A stretch of 12,520 nt of DNA from assembly GCA_910586625.1 (NCBI GenBank), contig CAJUIZ010000013.1:1-12520 (forward strand), read 5' to 3'. Under the pieces are notes generated by a model. It saw only the letters and a program-made list of their open reading frames with translations. It ran no database searches and had not been told where the DNA came from. A program made the translations under genes and the position numbers. The stretch comes from an uncultured Christensenellaceae bacterium (GTDB lineage: Bacteria > Bacillota > Clostridia > Christensenellales > CAG-314). Positions 1-6,560 of this stretch are shown one piece after another. Positions within the stretch are counted from its first letter, which is position 1. Every line of letters starts with the position of its first letter.

Positions 1-50
1 TTAGTGCCGTAACTCTTTTTTAATTCATTGACCGCGATTATATTATTCAT
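1..50 (-). CDS. ABC transporter ATP-binding protein, N-terminal fragment (runs off the window)
   Basis: This gene is read leftwards from an ATG at 50-48 and is cut by the window edge after 16 codons. The visible peptide is MNNIIAVNELKKSYGT. The pattern 'V.ELKKSYG' is the usual first beta strand and aromatic-loop segment of ABC transporter ATPases, which precedes the Walker A motif by about 20 residues. The start overlaps the end of the MerR gene by 8 nt (ATGAATAA), and a GAGG ribosome binding site lies 6 nt upstream inside the MerR gene. This points to translational coupling in a regulator-transporter operon, a common arrangement for drug or peptide efflux. The Walker A, signature and Walker B motifs lie outside the window, so the assignment rests on the N-terminal pattern and the context. 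Confidence 0.62.
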   Translation of the reverse strand, partial: MNNIIAVNELKKSYGT

Positions 51-825
51 TTTTTGCCTCGAAAGGGTTAATACCCAAGTTATTAAAATAAACGCCCAAT
101 GCAGGCTCGATAAAACTGTTTATATAGCCATATTCACTTGCTTGTAGGTTTATAGTATTCATTAGTTGCGGCAGCATACTCATATCGCCGTCCAAAAACT
201 CCGTGATAAGTTCCCAAAATTCTTTTGCTATAATTTGTCCTTGTTCGCTGTCGGGTGCTATGCCGTTTTCAACGCATTTTTCTATTTTACTGACAATAAA
301 GTTAAACTTATTTATAAACGCGACACCTGTATCTTTATCGAATTTCTTATGACAGTAATCAAGCATACTATCGTCAAAATGTTTAATTAAACCGTAATAT
401 TTATTTCCCATTTGCAAGTTGACAATTATATCGGCATACTTTGAAAAGTCAACTGTTTGCATTTGTTCTATTTCGTTTTTCAATAGTTCGATTGCTTGTA
501 AAGATTGTGTAAGCGTATTTATTTGTGTTTGTATTGAATTACTTTGTTCAGTCAACGCGATTATTGCCTTTTGCGGCGTATCAATAGAAGTCAAACAGTT
601 CTTTATTTCATCAAATGAAAACCCTAACGATTTAAGAGTAAGTATCTGATGCAACTTAACAATATCTTTATTACTATATAAACGCCGTCCGCCTTCGCTG
701 ATACAAGATGGACTGAAAAGCCCTTCGCGGTCATAATATTGTAATGCCCTAATTGTTAGTCCCATTTTCTTTGCGACTTCTCCGACTGTCATATACCCTT
801 GCGGAATTGCTTTATACTTTGCCAT
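43..825 (-). CDS. MerR-family transcriptional regulator (260 aa)
   Basis: A DNA-binding transcription factor of the MerR family. Residues 12-50 form the winged helix-turn-helix (MTVGEVAKKMGL, then the hallmark R.LQYYDREGL and the wing GGRRLYS). Residues about 55-80 are the second helical pair, and about 83-124 form the dimerising coiled coil. Residues about 125-260 are a larger effector-binding region rich in aromatics and acidic residues, somewhat like the TipAS domain of TipA-type drug-binding regulators; that resemblance is an inference. The start at 825 is chosen because AAGGAGT lies 5 nt upstream (837-831). An upstream in-frame start at 870 would lie within the promoter. The gene overlaps the following ABC ATPase start by 8 nt, so the pair is probably induced together by a compound the regulator binds. 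Confidence 0.9.
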   Translation of the reverse strand: MAKYKAIPQGYMTVGEVAKKMGLTIRALQYYDREGLFSPSCISEGGRRLYSNKDIVKLHQILTLKSLGFSFDEIKNCLTSIDTPQKAIIALTEQSNSIQTQINTLTQSLQAIELLKNEIEQMQTVDFSKYADIIVNLQMGNKYYGLIKHFDDSMLDYCHKKFDKDTGVAFINKFNFIVSKIEKCVENGIAPDSEQGQIIAKEFWELITEFLDGDMSMLPQLMNTINLQASEYGYINSFIEPALGVYFNNLGINPFEAKNE

Positions 826-843
826 AAAAAACTCCTTGCGTAT

Positions 844-874
844 ATTATAATTCATTACGCGGCGTAACAAGCAA
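844..874 (-). promoter_or_regulatory. MerR-type promoter and operator dyad
   Basis: On the minus strand the -35 is TTGCTT (874-869) and the -10 is TATAAT (849-844), separated by 19 bp. The spacer contains the perfect dyad TTACGC-C-GCGTAA (867-855). A long 19-bp spacer with a centred dyad is the defining architecture of promoters that MerR proteins untwist to activate. The predicted transcription start (about 837) falls at the ribosome binding site, so the leader is very short. The site most likely autoregulates the regulator-ABC operon. Confidence 0.8.
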
Positions 875-1021
875 GCATTTTTAAGTAATTTTTATAAAAA
901 TTTTTATTTATAATATTCGACATAATTCACAACTCTTTGATAAATTTTCTTGTTATATTCGTGATAAAATCAACGTGAGATTTTATATTTTTTTACATAA
1001 GAATTTAGTAGATTTGTTTTT
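875..1021. other. AT-rich gene-free stretch
   Basis: About 150 bases of strongly AT-rich sequence lie between the MerR promoter and the long inverted repeat. No open frame with a ribosome binding site was found. There are poor promoter-like hexamers for the rightward recombinase gene but no pair with acceptable spacing, so no promoter is called. Confidence 0.5.
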
Positions 1022-1187
1022 CGCTTGTGCTTACCGTCTGAGGACGGAATACGCCGCCTTGACAAATTGTAAAGGGCGACGATTTATCTCCCGTTAGGCA
1101 TAAAACCGTCGTCGCCTACGGCGCAAACCCTTGACAATTTGCCTGCGGCGGCATTTTTTGCCGGTTAAGACGGTAAGCACCAAAGCG
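1022..1187. repeat. Long imperfect inverted repeat (about 165 bp) upstream of the recombinase
   Basis: The outer arms are CGCTT-GTGCTTACCGTCT (1022-1039) and AGACGGTAAGCAC-CA-AAGCG (1168-1187), pairing over 18 bp with a 2-nt bulge. Inner arms continue the pairing: GCCGCC (1053-1058) with GGCGGC (1147-1152), CAAATTG (1063-1069) with CAATTTG (1135-1141), and GGCGACG (1075-1081) with CGTCGCC (1110-1116). Weaker matching (TTTG/CAAA-type) extends a few bases outside the outer arms. The whole could form one long hairpin in RNA or a cruciform in DNA. Position beside the recombinase suggests an element end, a recombination-related site, a MITE-like remnant or a structured leader. None of these can be chosen from sequence alone. 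Confidence 0.75.
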
Positions 1188-1235
1188 AACAACAAAATTT
1201 TTAAGCCGCAGTCCGCACACCACACGGACAGCGAA

Positions 1236-1241
1236 AAGGAG
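1236..1241 (+). promoter_or_regulatory. Ribosome binding site deciding the recombinase start
   Basis: AAGGAG lies 9 nt before the ATG at 1251. It is preceded by a small GTCCG/CGGAC hairpin (1211-1229). This fixes the start at 1251 rather than at the TTG at 1131, which lies inside the long inverted repeat. Confidence 0.8.
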
Positions 1242-1250
1242 CAACACACA

Positions 1251-2852
1251 ATGAAAAACGCAGTCATTTACGCCCGTTTCAGTTCACACGCGCAGAACGA
1301 GCAAAGCATTGAGGGGCAACTTGCCGAGTGTTATAATTTCGCACAGCGTAACGATTTACGCATTACGCACGAATACATAGACCGCGCATTGACGGGTACG
1401 ACGGATAAACGCCCCGAATTTCTGCAAATGGTTGAGGACAGCAAGCGTAAAGGTTTTCAATATGTGCTTGTCTATCAGTTAGACCGTTTCGCCCGCAACC
1501 GCTACGATAGCGCAACCTATAAAGCAAAGCTGAAAAAGAACGGCGTTCGCGTACTCTCGGCAAAAGAGAATATCACGGACGACGCGAGCGGTATTTTGAT
1601 TGAGGGCGTTTTAGAAAGTATGGCGGAATACTATTCGGCGGAGCTGTCGCAAAAGGTCAAGCGCGGCATTGCTATGTCTGCGGCAAAGTGTAAGTATTTC
1701 GGCGGTGTTATTCCTCTCGGTTACAAGGTAAACAGCGAAAAGAGTTTTGTGCTTGACGAAGCGCTTGCACCCGTTGTCAAGACCGTTTTTGAAATGTTTG
1801 TCGCGGGGAGCAACTATGCAGAACTTATTCGCTATCTGAACGGGCGGGGCGTTAAAACGACCAAAGGCGGCGAGTTTAACAAAAACAGTTTTCAACGCAT
1901 TTTGAGCAACCGCAGATATTTAGGCAAATATATTTATCAAGGCAACGAGATAGACGGCGGTATGCCGCGCATTATCGACGACGAGCTTTTCGAGCAAGTA
2001 CAACAAAAACTTGCTTTATATGCCGCTGCACCTGCAAGGGGCAAGGCAAAAGTCGAGTACATATTATCGGACAAATTGATATGCGGCAAGTGCGGCAATA
2101 AAATGACGGGCGTTAGCGCAATGAGCAAAAACAAAACGCTACACAACTATTACAAGTGTGTAGGCGTTACAAAGCGGACTTGCGACAAGCAGACAGTGCG
2201 CAAGCAATTTATCGAGGACGAGATTATAACCGCCATAACAGGTAACGGCACGGAGCGGAACAAGCACGGCGTATTGACGGACGAATTTATAGATATGGTT
2301 GCCGCCGAAACCTATACGCTTATACAAGCGGCGCGCAACGACAGCGAGATAAAGCGGCTTGAAAATATAATCGAGGACAACAAAAAGGCTATCGACAACC
2401 TAATGCAAGCGTTAATGCACGGCAAGGCAACCGATATAATACTGTCGCAAGTGGAGCGGTTAGAGAACGAAAACAAAGAACTTGCGGACACCGTTGCAAT
2501 GGAAAAAGCAATGCAAATGAAATACAGTTATTCGGACATTCGTAAATGGCTGTTGCATTTCCGCACGTTGGATTATACCAAGACAAAGCACCGCAAGGAA
2601 CTAATCAATATCTTTATTTACCGCATAGTGCTTTATGACGATAAAATGAAAGTGTTATTTCACTTGAAAGGCGGGCAGAAAGAGGAACTATTATTGAACT
2701 TGATTTTCCCCGATTACCCCGACGGCAACGAAAGCGAAACCGAAAAAAGCGCAAAAGAAAAAGAAACCGAAAGTTCGGTTTCTTCTTCGGGGTGTTCGTA
2801 TACCCCTCGTCTGGTGACTCTAATGGGACTCGAACCCATGTTAGCGGCGTGA
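1251..2852 (+). CDS. Large serine recombinase / site-specific integrase (533 aa)
   Basis: A DNA recombinase that cuts and rejoins attachment sites through a serine-DNA intermediate. Residues 1-140 are the resolvase catalytic domain: YARFSS holds the likely nucleophile Ser11, and QLDRFARNR (76-84) holds the conserved arginines. Residues about 150-255 are the Recombinase DNA-binding domain (GG.IPLGY). A zinc ribbon follows with C278-x2-C281 and C303/C311, then a coiled coil (about 362-422) as in large serine integrases. The length is normal for the family. The frame continues through a Glu/Lys/Ser-rich tail into the opposite-strand tRNA-Glu: the last ~13 residues are antisense to the tRNA and the stop TGA lies at its anticodon. 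The far C-terminus therefore probably arose at the integration junction. It probably mobilises a flanking element. Confidence 0.9.
   Translation: MKNAVIYARFSSHAQNEQSIEGQLAECYNFAQRNDLRITHEYIDRALTGTTDKRPEFLQMVEDSKRKGFQYVLVYQLDRFARNRYDSATYKAKLKKNGVRVLSAKENITDDASGILIEGVLESMAEYYSAELSQKVKRGIAMSAAKCKYFGGVIPLGYKVNSEKSFVLDEALAPVVKTVFEMFVAGSNYAELIRYLNGRGVKTTKGGEFNKNSFQRILSNRRYLGKYIYQGNEIDGGMPRIIDDELFEQVQQKLALYAAAPARGKAKVEYILSDKLICGKCGNKMTGVSAMSKNKTLHNYYKCVGVTKRTCDKQTVRKQFIEDEIITAITGNGTERNKHGVLTDEFIDMVAAETYTLIQAARNDSEIKRLENIIEDNKKAIDNLMQALMHGKATDIILSQVERLENENKELADTVAMEKAMQMKYSYSDIRKWLLHFRTLDYTKTKHRKELINIFIYRIVLYDDKMKVLFHLKGGQKEELLLNLIFPDYPDGNESETEKSAKEKETESSVSSSGCSYTPRLVTLMGLEPMLAA
2761..2784 (-). terminator. 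Terminator of tRNA-Glu, embedded in the recombinase gene
   Basis: GAAACCGAA and TTCGGTTTC (2763-2771 and 2774-2782) pair perfectly, extended by two A-T pairs. On the minus strand the stem is followed by TTTCTTTTGC, a U-rich tract, so it terminates leftward tRNA transcription. A second 5-bp hairpin (GGGGT/ACCCC, 2789-2806) lies in the tRNA 3' trailer. Both structures are also coding sequence for the recombinase tail. Confidence 0.8.
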
Positions 2853-2886
2853 GAGGCCACCGTACTAACCACTATACGATAGAGCC
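2812..2886 (-). tRNA. tRNA-Glu(CTC), with encoded CCA
   Basis: The minus strand folds into a complete cloverleaf of 72 nt plus CCA. The acceptor GGCTCTA pairs with TAGAGTC, including one G-U pair. The D arm contains GTGGTTAGTAC. The anticodon stem GTGGC/GCCGC closes the loop CTCTCAC, giving anticodon CTC at 2853-2851, which reads GAG (Glu). The T arm is ATGGG-TTCGAGT-CCCAT. The 3' CCA is encoded at 2814-2812. The 3' half is overlapped for 41 nt by the end of the opposite-strand recombinase gene. The tRNA appears intact and should be functional. Confidence 0.95.
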
Positions 2887-2902
2887 GTTCGATTGCTTAA
2901 TT

Positions 2903-2931
2903 ATTTTAGCACAAAACGCGGCGTTTTGCAA
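2903..2931 (-). promoter_or_regulatory. Promoter of tRNA-Glu with a palindromic spacer
   Basis: On the minus strand, TTGCAA (2931-2926) and TAAAAT (2908-2903) are separated by 17 bp. The start would be near 2896, about 10 nt before the mature tRNA. The spacer region holds the 17-bp near-perfect palindrome CAAAACGC-C-GCGTTTTG (2912-2928), unusual for a stable-RNA promoter and possibly a protein binding site. Confidence 0.75.
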
Positions 2932-3055
2932 CTGTTTTGTTTCAACATTTGCGCATCGGCGTAAGCAGTCCTACGTTGCAGTGTAAATCAGCCTTTTTGT
3001 CCGTCTGCTTTTCAGTATATTTGTGTTTTATATTACACGTTCGCGCTTTTTGCTA

Positions 3056-3084
3056 TTGACTTAACGTAAAAAATAGTATATAAT
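3056..3084 (+). promoter_or_regulatory. Sigma-A promoter of the TerD-like/NYN operon
   Basis: TTGACT (3056-3061) and a perfect TATAAT (3079-3084) are separated by 17 bp. The expected start near 3091 coincides with the first base of the leader stem. This is among the strongest consensus promoters in the window, so the downstream leader is likely to be the main control point. Confidence 0.88.
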
Positions 3085-3090
3085 AACAAT

Positions 3091-3172
3091 AAGTAAGTAC
3101 CTTGGCGAGTCGGATCTTATTTCGTAGATGCATATGAGCAAAAGATAGACCGACCGTACTTACTTTTTTTTT
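3091..3172 (+). promoter_or_regulatory. Structured leader ending in a terminator-like hairpin (putative attenuator or riboswitch)
   Basis: The outer stem AAGTAAGTAC (3091-3100) pairs perfectly with GTACTTACTT (3156-3165) and runs into nine Ts (3164-3172). Inside, GTCGGATCTT (3109-3118) pairs with AAGAT (3142-3146) and CCGAC (3150-3154) around a 3-nt bulge. The 5' strand has an 8-nt internal loop, and the apical loop is about 23 nt. The T tract ends 2 nt before the GGAG ribosome binding site region of the next gene. As drawn, the hairpin should stop transcription unless something refolds it. The motif could not be matched from memory to a named riboswitch class (preQ1, c-di-GMP, yybP-ykoY, fluoride and ZTP motifs were considered). 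Confidence 0.7.
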
Positions 3173-3182
3173 ATGGAGAAGT

Positions 3183-5132
3183 ATGAAAGATAGAATTCTT
3201 ATAAAACGCGGTGTTTTGGAAATATCGGGAGAATCGTCGCAAGACGCGGCGGCATATAGCGCAAAATTGTTCAATCAATTCGGCATAGTTGTAGACCGTC
3301 CAAAATATTTGTCTGCCGCCAATTTGCAAACTGTCAGCGCGTTTTACGGAACGGCAATTCCCGAAGGTTTTTACAAAAATCCCCAGCATTTGCAGTATTT
3401 TTCCGCCGACGAATTGCTTGTCGAACAGCTGATTTCCTACTTTACGGTGGAAATCTGCGGCGAACGCAGCCTGAATGCGGAAACATTTACACGCAAGACC
3501 GTATTTAACAAGGCACTTCCCGACTACGAAGAAGGCAAGGAAGTAAAAATACGGTTTTACCGAATGCTAACTGCCGCACAATGCGACAATATGCTGTCGG
3601 ACGTTGCCGCGGATTTGTGCCGTTACACGCGCAAGTGGTCGGCGGACGAAAGCGCGGAATTTAAGTGGTTGTATCTCAACGGCTACTACGGCGACGACGC
3701 TTTGAAGTGTAAGGATAACGCGATAGAAATGTTTTTGGAATACAAAAATAAATCTTTCGCGAAAATGTTGGATAAAAAGGATATTGTTAAAATGAGCGTG
3801 GACAAATTCGGCGAAAGGAAAACGCTGGATTTCTCCGACGACGACAAAACGCTGTTCGCGCTGGCTGCGGAGTGCGCGCGAGACTGTCCGTTGACGAAAA
3901 AACAAGCCAAGTACTATAATTCTGTCGTAAAGAACGCAGGCATACGCGTTCCTAAGGCTAATAACAATGCAAGCGCGTATAAACGCGCGCTCAAACTGCT
4001 CAAATCGGGAGACGTATTGGGCGCGGCGCAGGTATTTGCTGCAAGCGGTTCGCTGCTCGAAAGGAACATTGTGTTTTTGCTGTCGCGCTGCAACGCTTGT
4101 CAGGCGCAAGCGGTGGCGGATATGCTAAAAGCCGACAATCCGATAGTGCTTATTCAATTGCTGTACGGTATAAATGCCGACGACGGAAAAAGCAAGCGTA
4201 CGTTTTCCTTTGTAAATAATCGCCTGTACAAATCTCACGAGGAGACGGACTTTGAATTTGCTTGCAGAAAATCCGTCCTTTCGTCGGAAGTTCGCGAAAT
4301 TTTGAAGCGAACGCTTTACGGCAAAATCCGCGAGTGTTATTCCAATATGCCTACGCTGGGCAATATTTACATAAGCGAAGCTTTCCGCCGCGTAGCCTTG
4401 CCGCTTAACACGAGCGCAAGCGGTTCCGGCTTGGACGTATTGCCGTCCGGCAGCCGTCTGCCCATTCGCGGAGAGTACCTGCGTACGTTTTGCTATTGGA
4501 ACAAAGCTTTCGACATAGACGCTTCGGTAATTTTTCTCAAAGAAAACGGAGAAAACGCCTGCTTATTTTGGGGGAACTATTCCGAAAAGCAGTTCGGCAA
4601 CAGCGTGTTGTGCTCCGGCGACGACCGCAGCGCAACCGGCGCGGAGTTTTGCGACTTTCGTATATCCGAAGTGTCCGATTTGGGCTATAAATACGCCGTT
4701 TTTACCCTTAACGGGTTCGGCTCGACGTTGGACGAAGGTGAGATTTATTGCGGTTATCAGGATAAGTCCAATCTCGATACCGACGTATGGAGCGCGAAAA
4801 ATATAGAATTAAAAATACACGTCAAGGGTAAAACACGCAATTACGTAGGCTTCGCGTTCGATTTGCAGCGTCGCGAAACGGTTATACTTAACCGCTTGCT
4901 TGACGGAGAATCCCGCGTGGTTAATTCTGGAATGATTAAAGCCGTAAAAGCGTTTTTGACCGACGGGTATTTGGAAACGTTTAACGCGTACGATTTGCTT
5001 GTTATGCGCGGAAACGCAGTAGACCGTCCCGAAGACGCGGACGTGGTGTTTGACGCAGACTATTTGCCGAACGCAGAACAAAAGGTTATACGCCCGTACG
5101 ATACGGAGAAGCTTGTAAACCTACTTAAATAA
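3183..5132 (+). CDS. TerD-like domain protein with a long N-terminal region (649 aa)
   Basis: This looks cytoplasmic: there is no signal peptide or membrane segment. Residues about 418-600 resemble the TerD fold of tellurite/stress-response proteins. They show LP.GSRLP (419-427), then FDIDASVIFL (443-452, matching the D-[IL]-D-x-S calcium-binding pattern), then CSGDDRS (477-483) and a further acidic strand. The second acidic cluster is less complete than in classical TerD, so metal binding is uncertain. Residues 1-410 are mostly helical and contain no motif that I recognise; residues about 265-330 look like short helical repeats. The start at 3183 has GGAG 4 nt upstream. The next gene begins 11 nt after the stop, so the two proteins likely act together. 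TerD families are known to co-occur with nucleic acid-processing proteins. A role in stress or RNA/DNA defence is inference. Confidence 0.62.
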   Translation: MKDRILIKRGVLEISGESSQDAAAYSAKLFNQFGIVVDRPKYLSAANLQTVSAFYGTAIPEGFYKNPQHLQYFSADELLVEQLISYFTVEICGERSLNAETFTRKTVFNKALPDYEEGKEVKIRFYRMLTAAQCDNMLSDVAADLCRYTRKWSADESAEFKWLYLNGYYGDDALKCKDNAIEMFLEYKNKSFAKMLDKKDIVKMSVDKFGERKTLDFSDDDKTLFALAAECARDCPLTKKQAKYYNSVVKNAGIRVPKANNNASAYKRALKLLKSGDVLGAAQVFAASGSLLERNIVFLLSRCNACQAQAVADMLKADNPIVLIQLLYGINADDGKSKRTFSFVNNRLYKSHEETDFEFACRKSVLSSEVREILKRTLYGKIRECYSNMPTLGNIYISEAFRRVALPLNTSASGSGLDVLPSGSRLPIRGEYLRTFCYWNKAFDIDASVIFLKENGENACLFWGNYSEKQFGNSVLCSGDDRSATGAEFCDFRISEVSDLGYKYAVFTLNGFGSTLDEGEIYCGYQDKSNLDTDVWSAKNIELKIHVKGKTRNYVGFAFDLQRRETVILNRLLDGESRVVNSGMIKAVKAFLTDGYLETFNAYDLLVMRGNAVDRPEDADVVFDADYLPNAEQKVIRPYDTEKLVNLLK

Positions 5133-5143
5133 AGGGAGAAATT

Positions 5144-5932
5144 ATGGACGACAAAAAATTCGCAATTTTAATCGACGGCGACAATTCGACGAAAAGATAT
5201 ATCAAGACCATTATGGACGAAGTGGCAAAGGTAGGCACGGCAACGTACAAGCGCGCCTACGCCGACTGGACGGACCCGCGCAATTCTTCCTGGAAGGAAG
5301 CTCTCTTGGGCTATTCCATTACGCCTATGCAGCAGTACGCCTACACCAAGGGCAAGAACGCTACCGATTCCGCCATGATAATAGACGCAATGGACATACT
5401 GTACAAGGATAACGTAGACGGATTTTGCTTGGTTTCGTCCGACTCGGACTTTACGCGTCTTGCGGCAAGACTGCGCGAGGCGGGAATGGAAGTAATAGGT
5501 ATGGGCGAGCAGAAAACGCCCCAGCCCTTTGTGCGTTCGTGCAGTATGTTTAAGTATCTCGACCTTATAAGCGAAGGCAAGTCGACGGAGCAGACTGCTG
5601 TCAGTGCGTATGCAGATAACTCCGACAGCAAGGAATCCATCAAAACTCCGCTCAAATCCATCAAGAAGTCCATCGACAAGCTTATCGACGAAAACAGCGA
5701 CGACGACGGCTGGGTATTGGCAAGCAGCGTTGGGACGTATTTACAGAACAAGTACAACGACTTCGACAGCCGCAACTACGGCAAAAAGAAAACGATAGAA
5801 TTATTAAAGGACCTTGGCTATGCCACGAAGGTATCGTCGGACAAAAGCACGTACTTTATAAGCAAACCGCGTAATGACGCGCTCGCCGCTGCGGATAAGC
5901 CCAAACAGACCGCTAAAAAGAAAAAGAAGTAA
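5144..5932 (+). CDS. NYN-domain putative ribonuclease with C-terminal LOTUS/OST-HTH-like domain (262 aa)
   Basis: Residues about 4-142 form a NYN (LabA/DUF88, PIN-like) domain. The acidic metal-site motifs are all present: ILIDGDN (8-14, D11 and D13), ATDSAMIIDAMDIL (73-86, D75 and D81) and VSSDSDFTRL (97-106, D100 and D102). Such domains are single-strand RNA nucleases. After a Ser/Thr/acidic linker, residues about 168-242 resemble the LOTUS (OST-HTH) RNA-binding winged helix (IKKSIDKLI..., DDGWVLASSVGTYL, ... RNYGKKKTIELLKDLGYATK, TYFI). The end is a Lys-rich tail. A GGGAG site sits 5 nt before the ATG. It is the second gene of the TerD-like operon. Its target RNA is unknown. Confidence is high for NYN and good for LOTUS. 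Confidence 0.88.
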   Translation: MDDKKFAILIDGDNSTKRYIKTIMDEVAKVGTATYKRAYADWTDPRNSSWKEALLGYSITPMQQYAYTKGKNATDSAMIIDAMDILYKDNVDGFCLVSSDSDFTRLAARLREAGMEVIGMGEQKTPQPFVRSCSMFKYLDLISEGKSTEQTAVSAYADNSDSKESIKTPLKSIKKSIDKLIDENSDDDGWVLASSVGTYLQNKYNDFDSRNYGKKKTIELLKDLGYATKVSSDKSTYFISKPRNDALAAADKPKQTAKKKKK

Positions 5933-5938
5933 TAAAAA

Positions 5939-5960
5939 AGACGCTTATTGCTAAGCGTCT
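5939..5960 (-). terminator. Terminator of tRNA-Thr
   Basis: AGACGCTTA (5939-5947) pairs perfectly over 9 bp with TAAGCGTCT (5952-5960) around the loop TTGC. On the minus strand the stem is followed by TTTTTTATT. Rightward there is no T tract, so it does not clearly end the TerD/NYN operon. The stem's 3' base overlaps the first base of the encoded CCA. Confidence 0.85.
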
Positions 5961-6035
5961 GGTGCTGGAGAAGGGAATCGAACCCCCGACCTATTGATTA
6001 CGAATCAATTGCTCTACCGACTGAGCCACTCCAGC
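5960..6035 (-). tRNA. tRNA-Thr(CGT), with encoded CCA
   Basis: A 76-nt cloverleaf is on the minus strand. The acceptor GCTGGAG pairs with CTCCAGC. The D arm is GCTC-AGTCGGTA-GAGC. The anticodon stem ATTGA/TCAAT closes the loop TTCGTAA, so the anticodon is CGT (6002-6000), reading ACG (Thr). The T arm is GGGGG-TTCGATT-CCCTT with two G-U pairs. CCA is encoded. It is an independent unit with its own promoter and terminator. Confidence 0.96.
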
Positions 6036-6056
6036 ATGGTTTTGGAATGCTTATAT

Positions 6057-6085
6057 AGATTACCATACTCTCACAAAAAAGTCAA
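6057..6085 (-). promoter_or_regulatory. Promoter of tRNA-Thr
   Basis: On the minus strand, TTGACT (6085-6080) is 17 bp from TAATCT (6062-6057), with an extended -10 TGG just before it. The -10 hexamer is weak but the -35 and TG extension are good. Transcription would begin about 15 nt before the tRNA. Confidence 0.65.
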
Positions 6086-6161
6086 AGAATATTTTTAGTT
6101 TTTCACAAAAATTTCTTCGGCAGGATTACAAGCTTTAATTGCCTTTAATTGGAGAAGGAAA

Positions 6162-6545
6162 ATGAATAAAAAACCCGTAATACGCGGATACAAAAAATTG
6201 CTGGCGGCAACGATACTGTATTTGTTCGAAGGCATCTTATGTGTCGTGCCGTTGGTTTTAACCATAATATATATGCCGGAAGATATTGTTTTGCGTTCGG
6301 TTTTATTTTTGGCAAGCGTCTACTATTTTGTGTTCGGGTTTTTAGTACTTAGCAACTGTAAAAAAATAGGAGCGCTGCTTAAACAGGATAAGGATATCTC
6401 AGTTGAAGTATTGAACGTTGCCAAACGTTTGCAAAAAATTATGATGGCAGCAGTATATACCGGTTTCGGTGTGTTGTTGGTTTTGGCAATAATACAGCAT
6501 TTGCTGGTTGTAAACGCCGTAAAATACGATTTTAATATATGGTAA
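6162..6545 (+). CDS. Small membrane protein of unknown function (127 aa)
   Basis: This protein matches no family that I recognise. It has three likely transmembrane helices, at about residues 13-35, 43-64 and 91-113, with a basic N-terminus (KKPVIRGYKK) and a charged loop (KKIGALLKQDKDISVEVLNVAKRL split around residues 68-90). The start has a strong GGAGAAGGA site 2 nt upstream of the ATG. A 9-nt direct repeat CTTTAATTG lies in the 30 bases before it. It sits 15 nt upstream of another membrane protein gene in the same direction, so the two are probably an operon and may form one complex. No clear promoter was seen. Confidence 0.75.
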   Translation: MNKKPVIRGYKKLLAATILYLFEGILCVVPLVLTIIYMPEDIVLRSVLFLASVYYFVFGFLVLSNCKKIGALLKQDKDISVEVLNVAKRLQKIMMAAVYTGFGVLLVLAIIQHLLVVNAVKYDFNIW

Positions 6546-6560
6546 TATAGGAACAAGTTT

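Noticed and set aside
1059..1087. TTGACA followed 17 bp later by ATTTAT as a recombinase promoter
   Set aside because: The -10 is poor, and the TTGACA is part of the inverted repeat and recurs at 1131 with no usable -10. It was not strong enough to list.
1131..1250. A 40-codon N-terminal extension of the recombinase from a TTG start
   Set aside because: It has no ribosome binding site, lies inside the long inverted repeat, and its residues do not match a resolvase N-terminus. The ATG at 1251 has AAGGAG upstream and gives the standard start.
3567..4109. A 180-codon minus-strand frame within the TerD-like gene
   Set aside because: It is arginine- and valine-rich in the way typical of antisense frames, with no start signal. 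The sense frame has promoter, leader and ribosome binding site.
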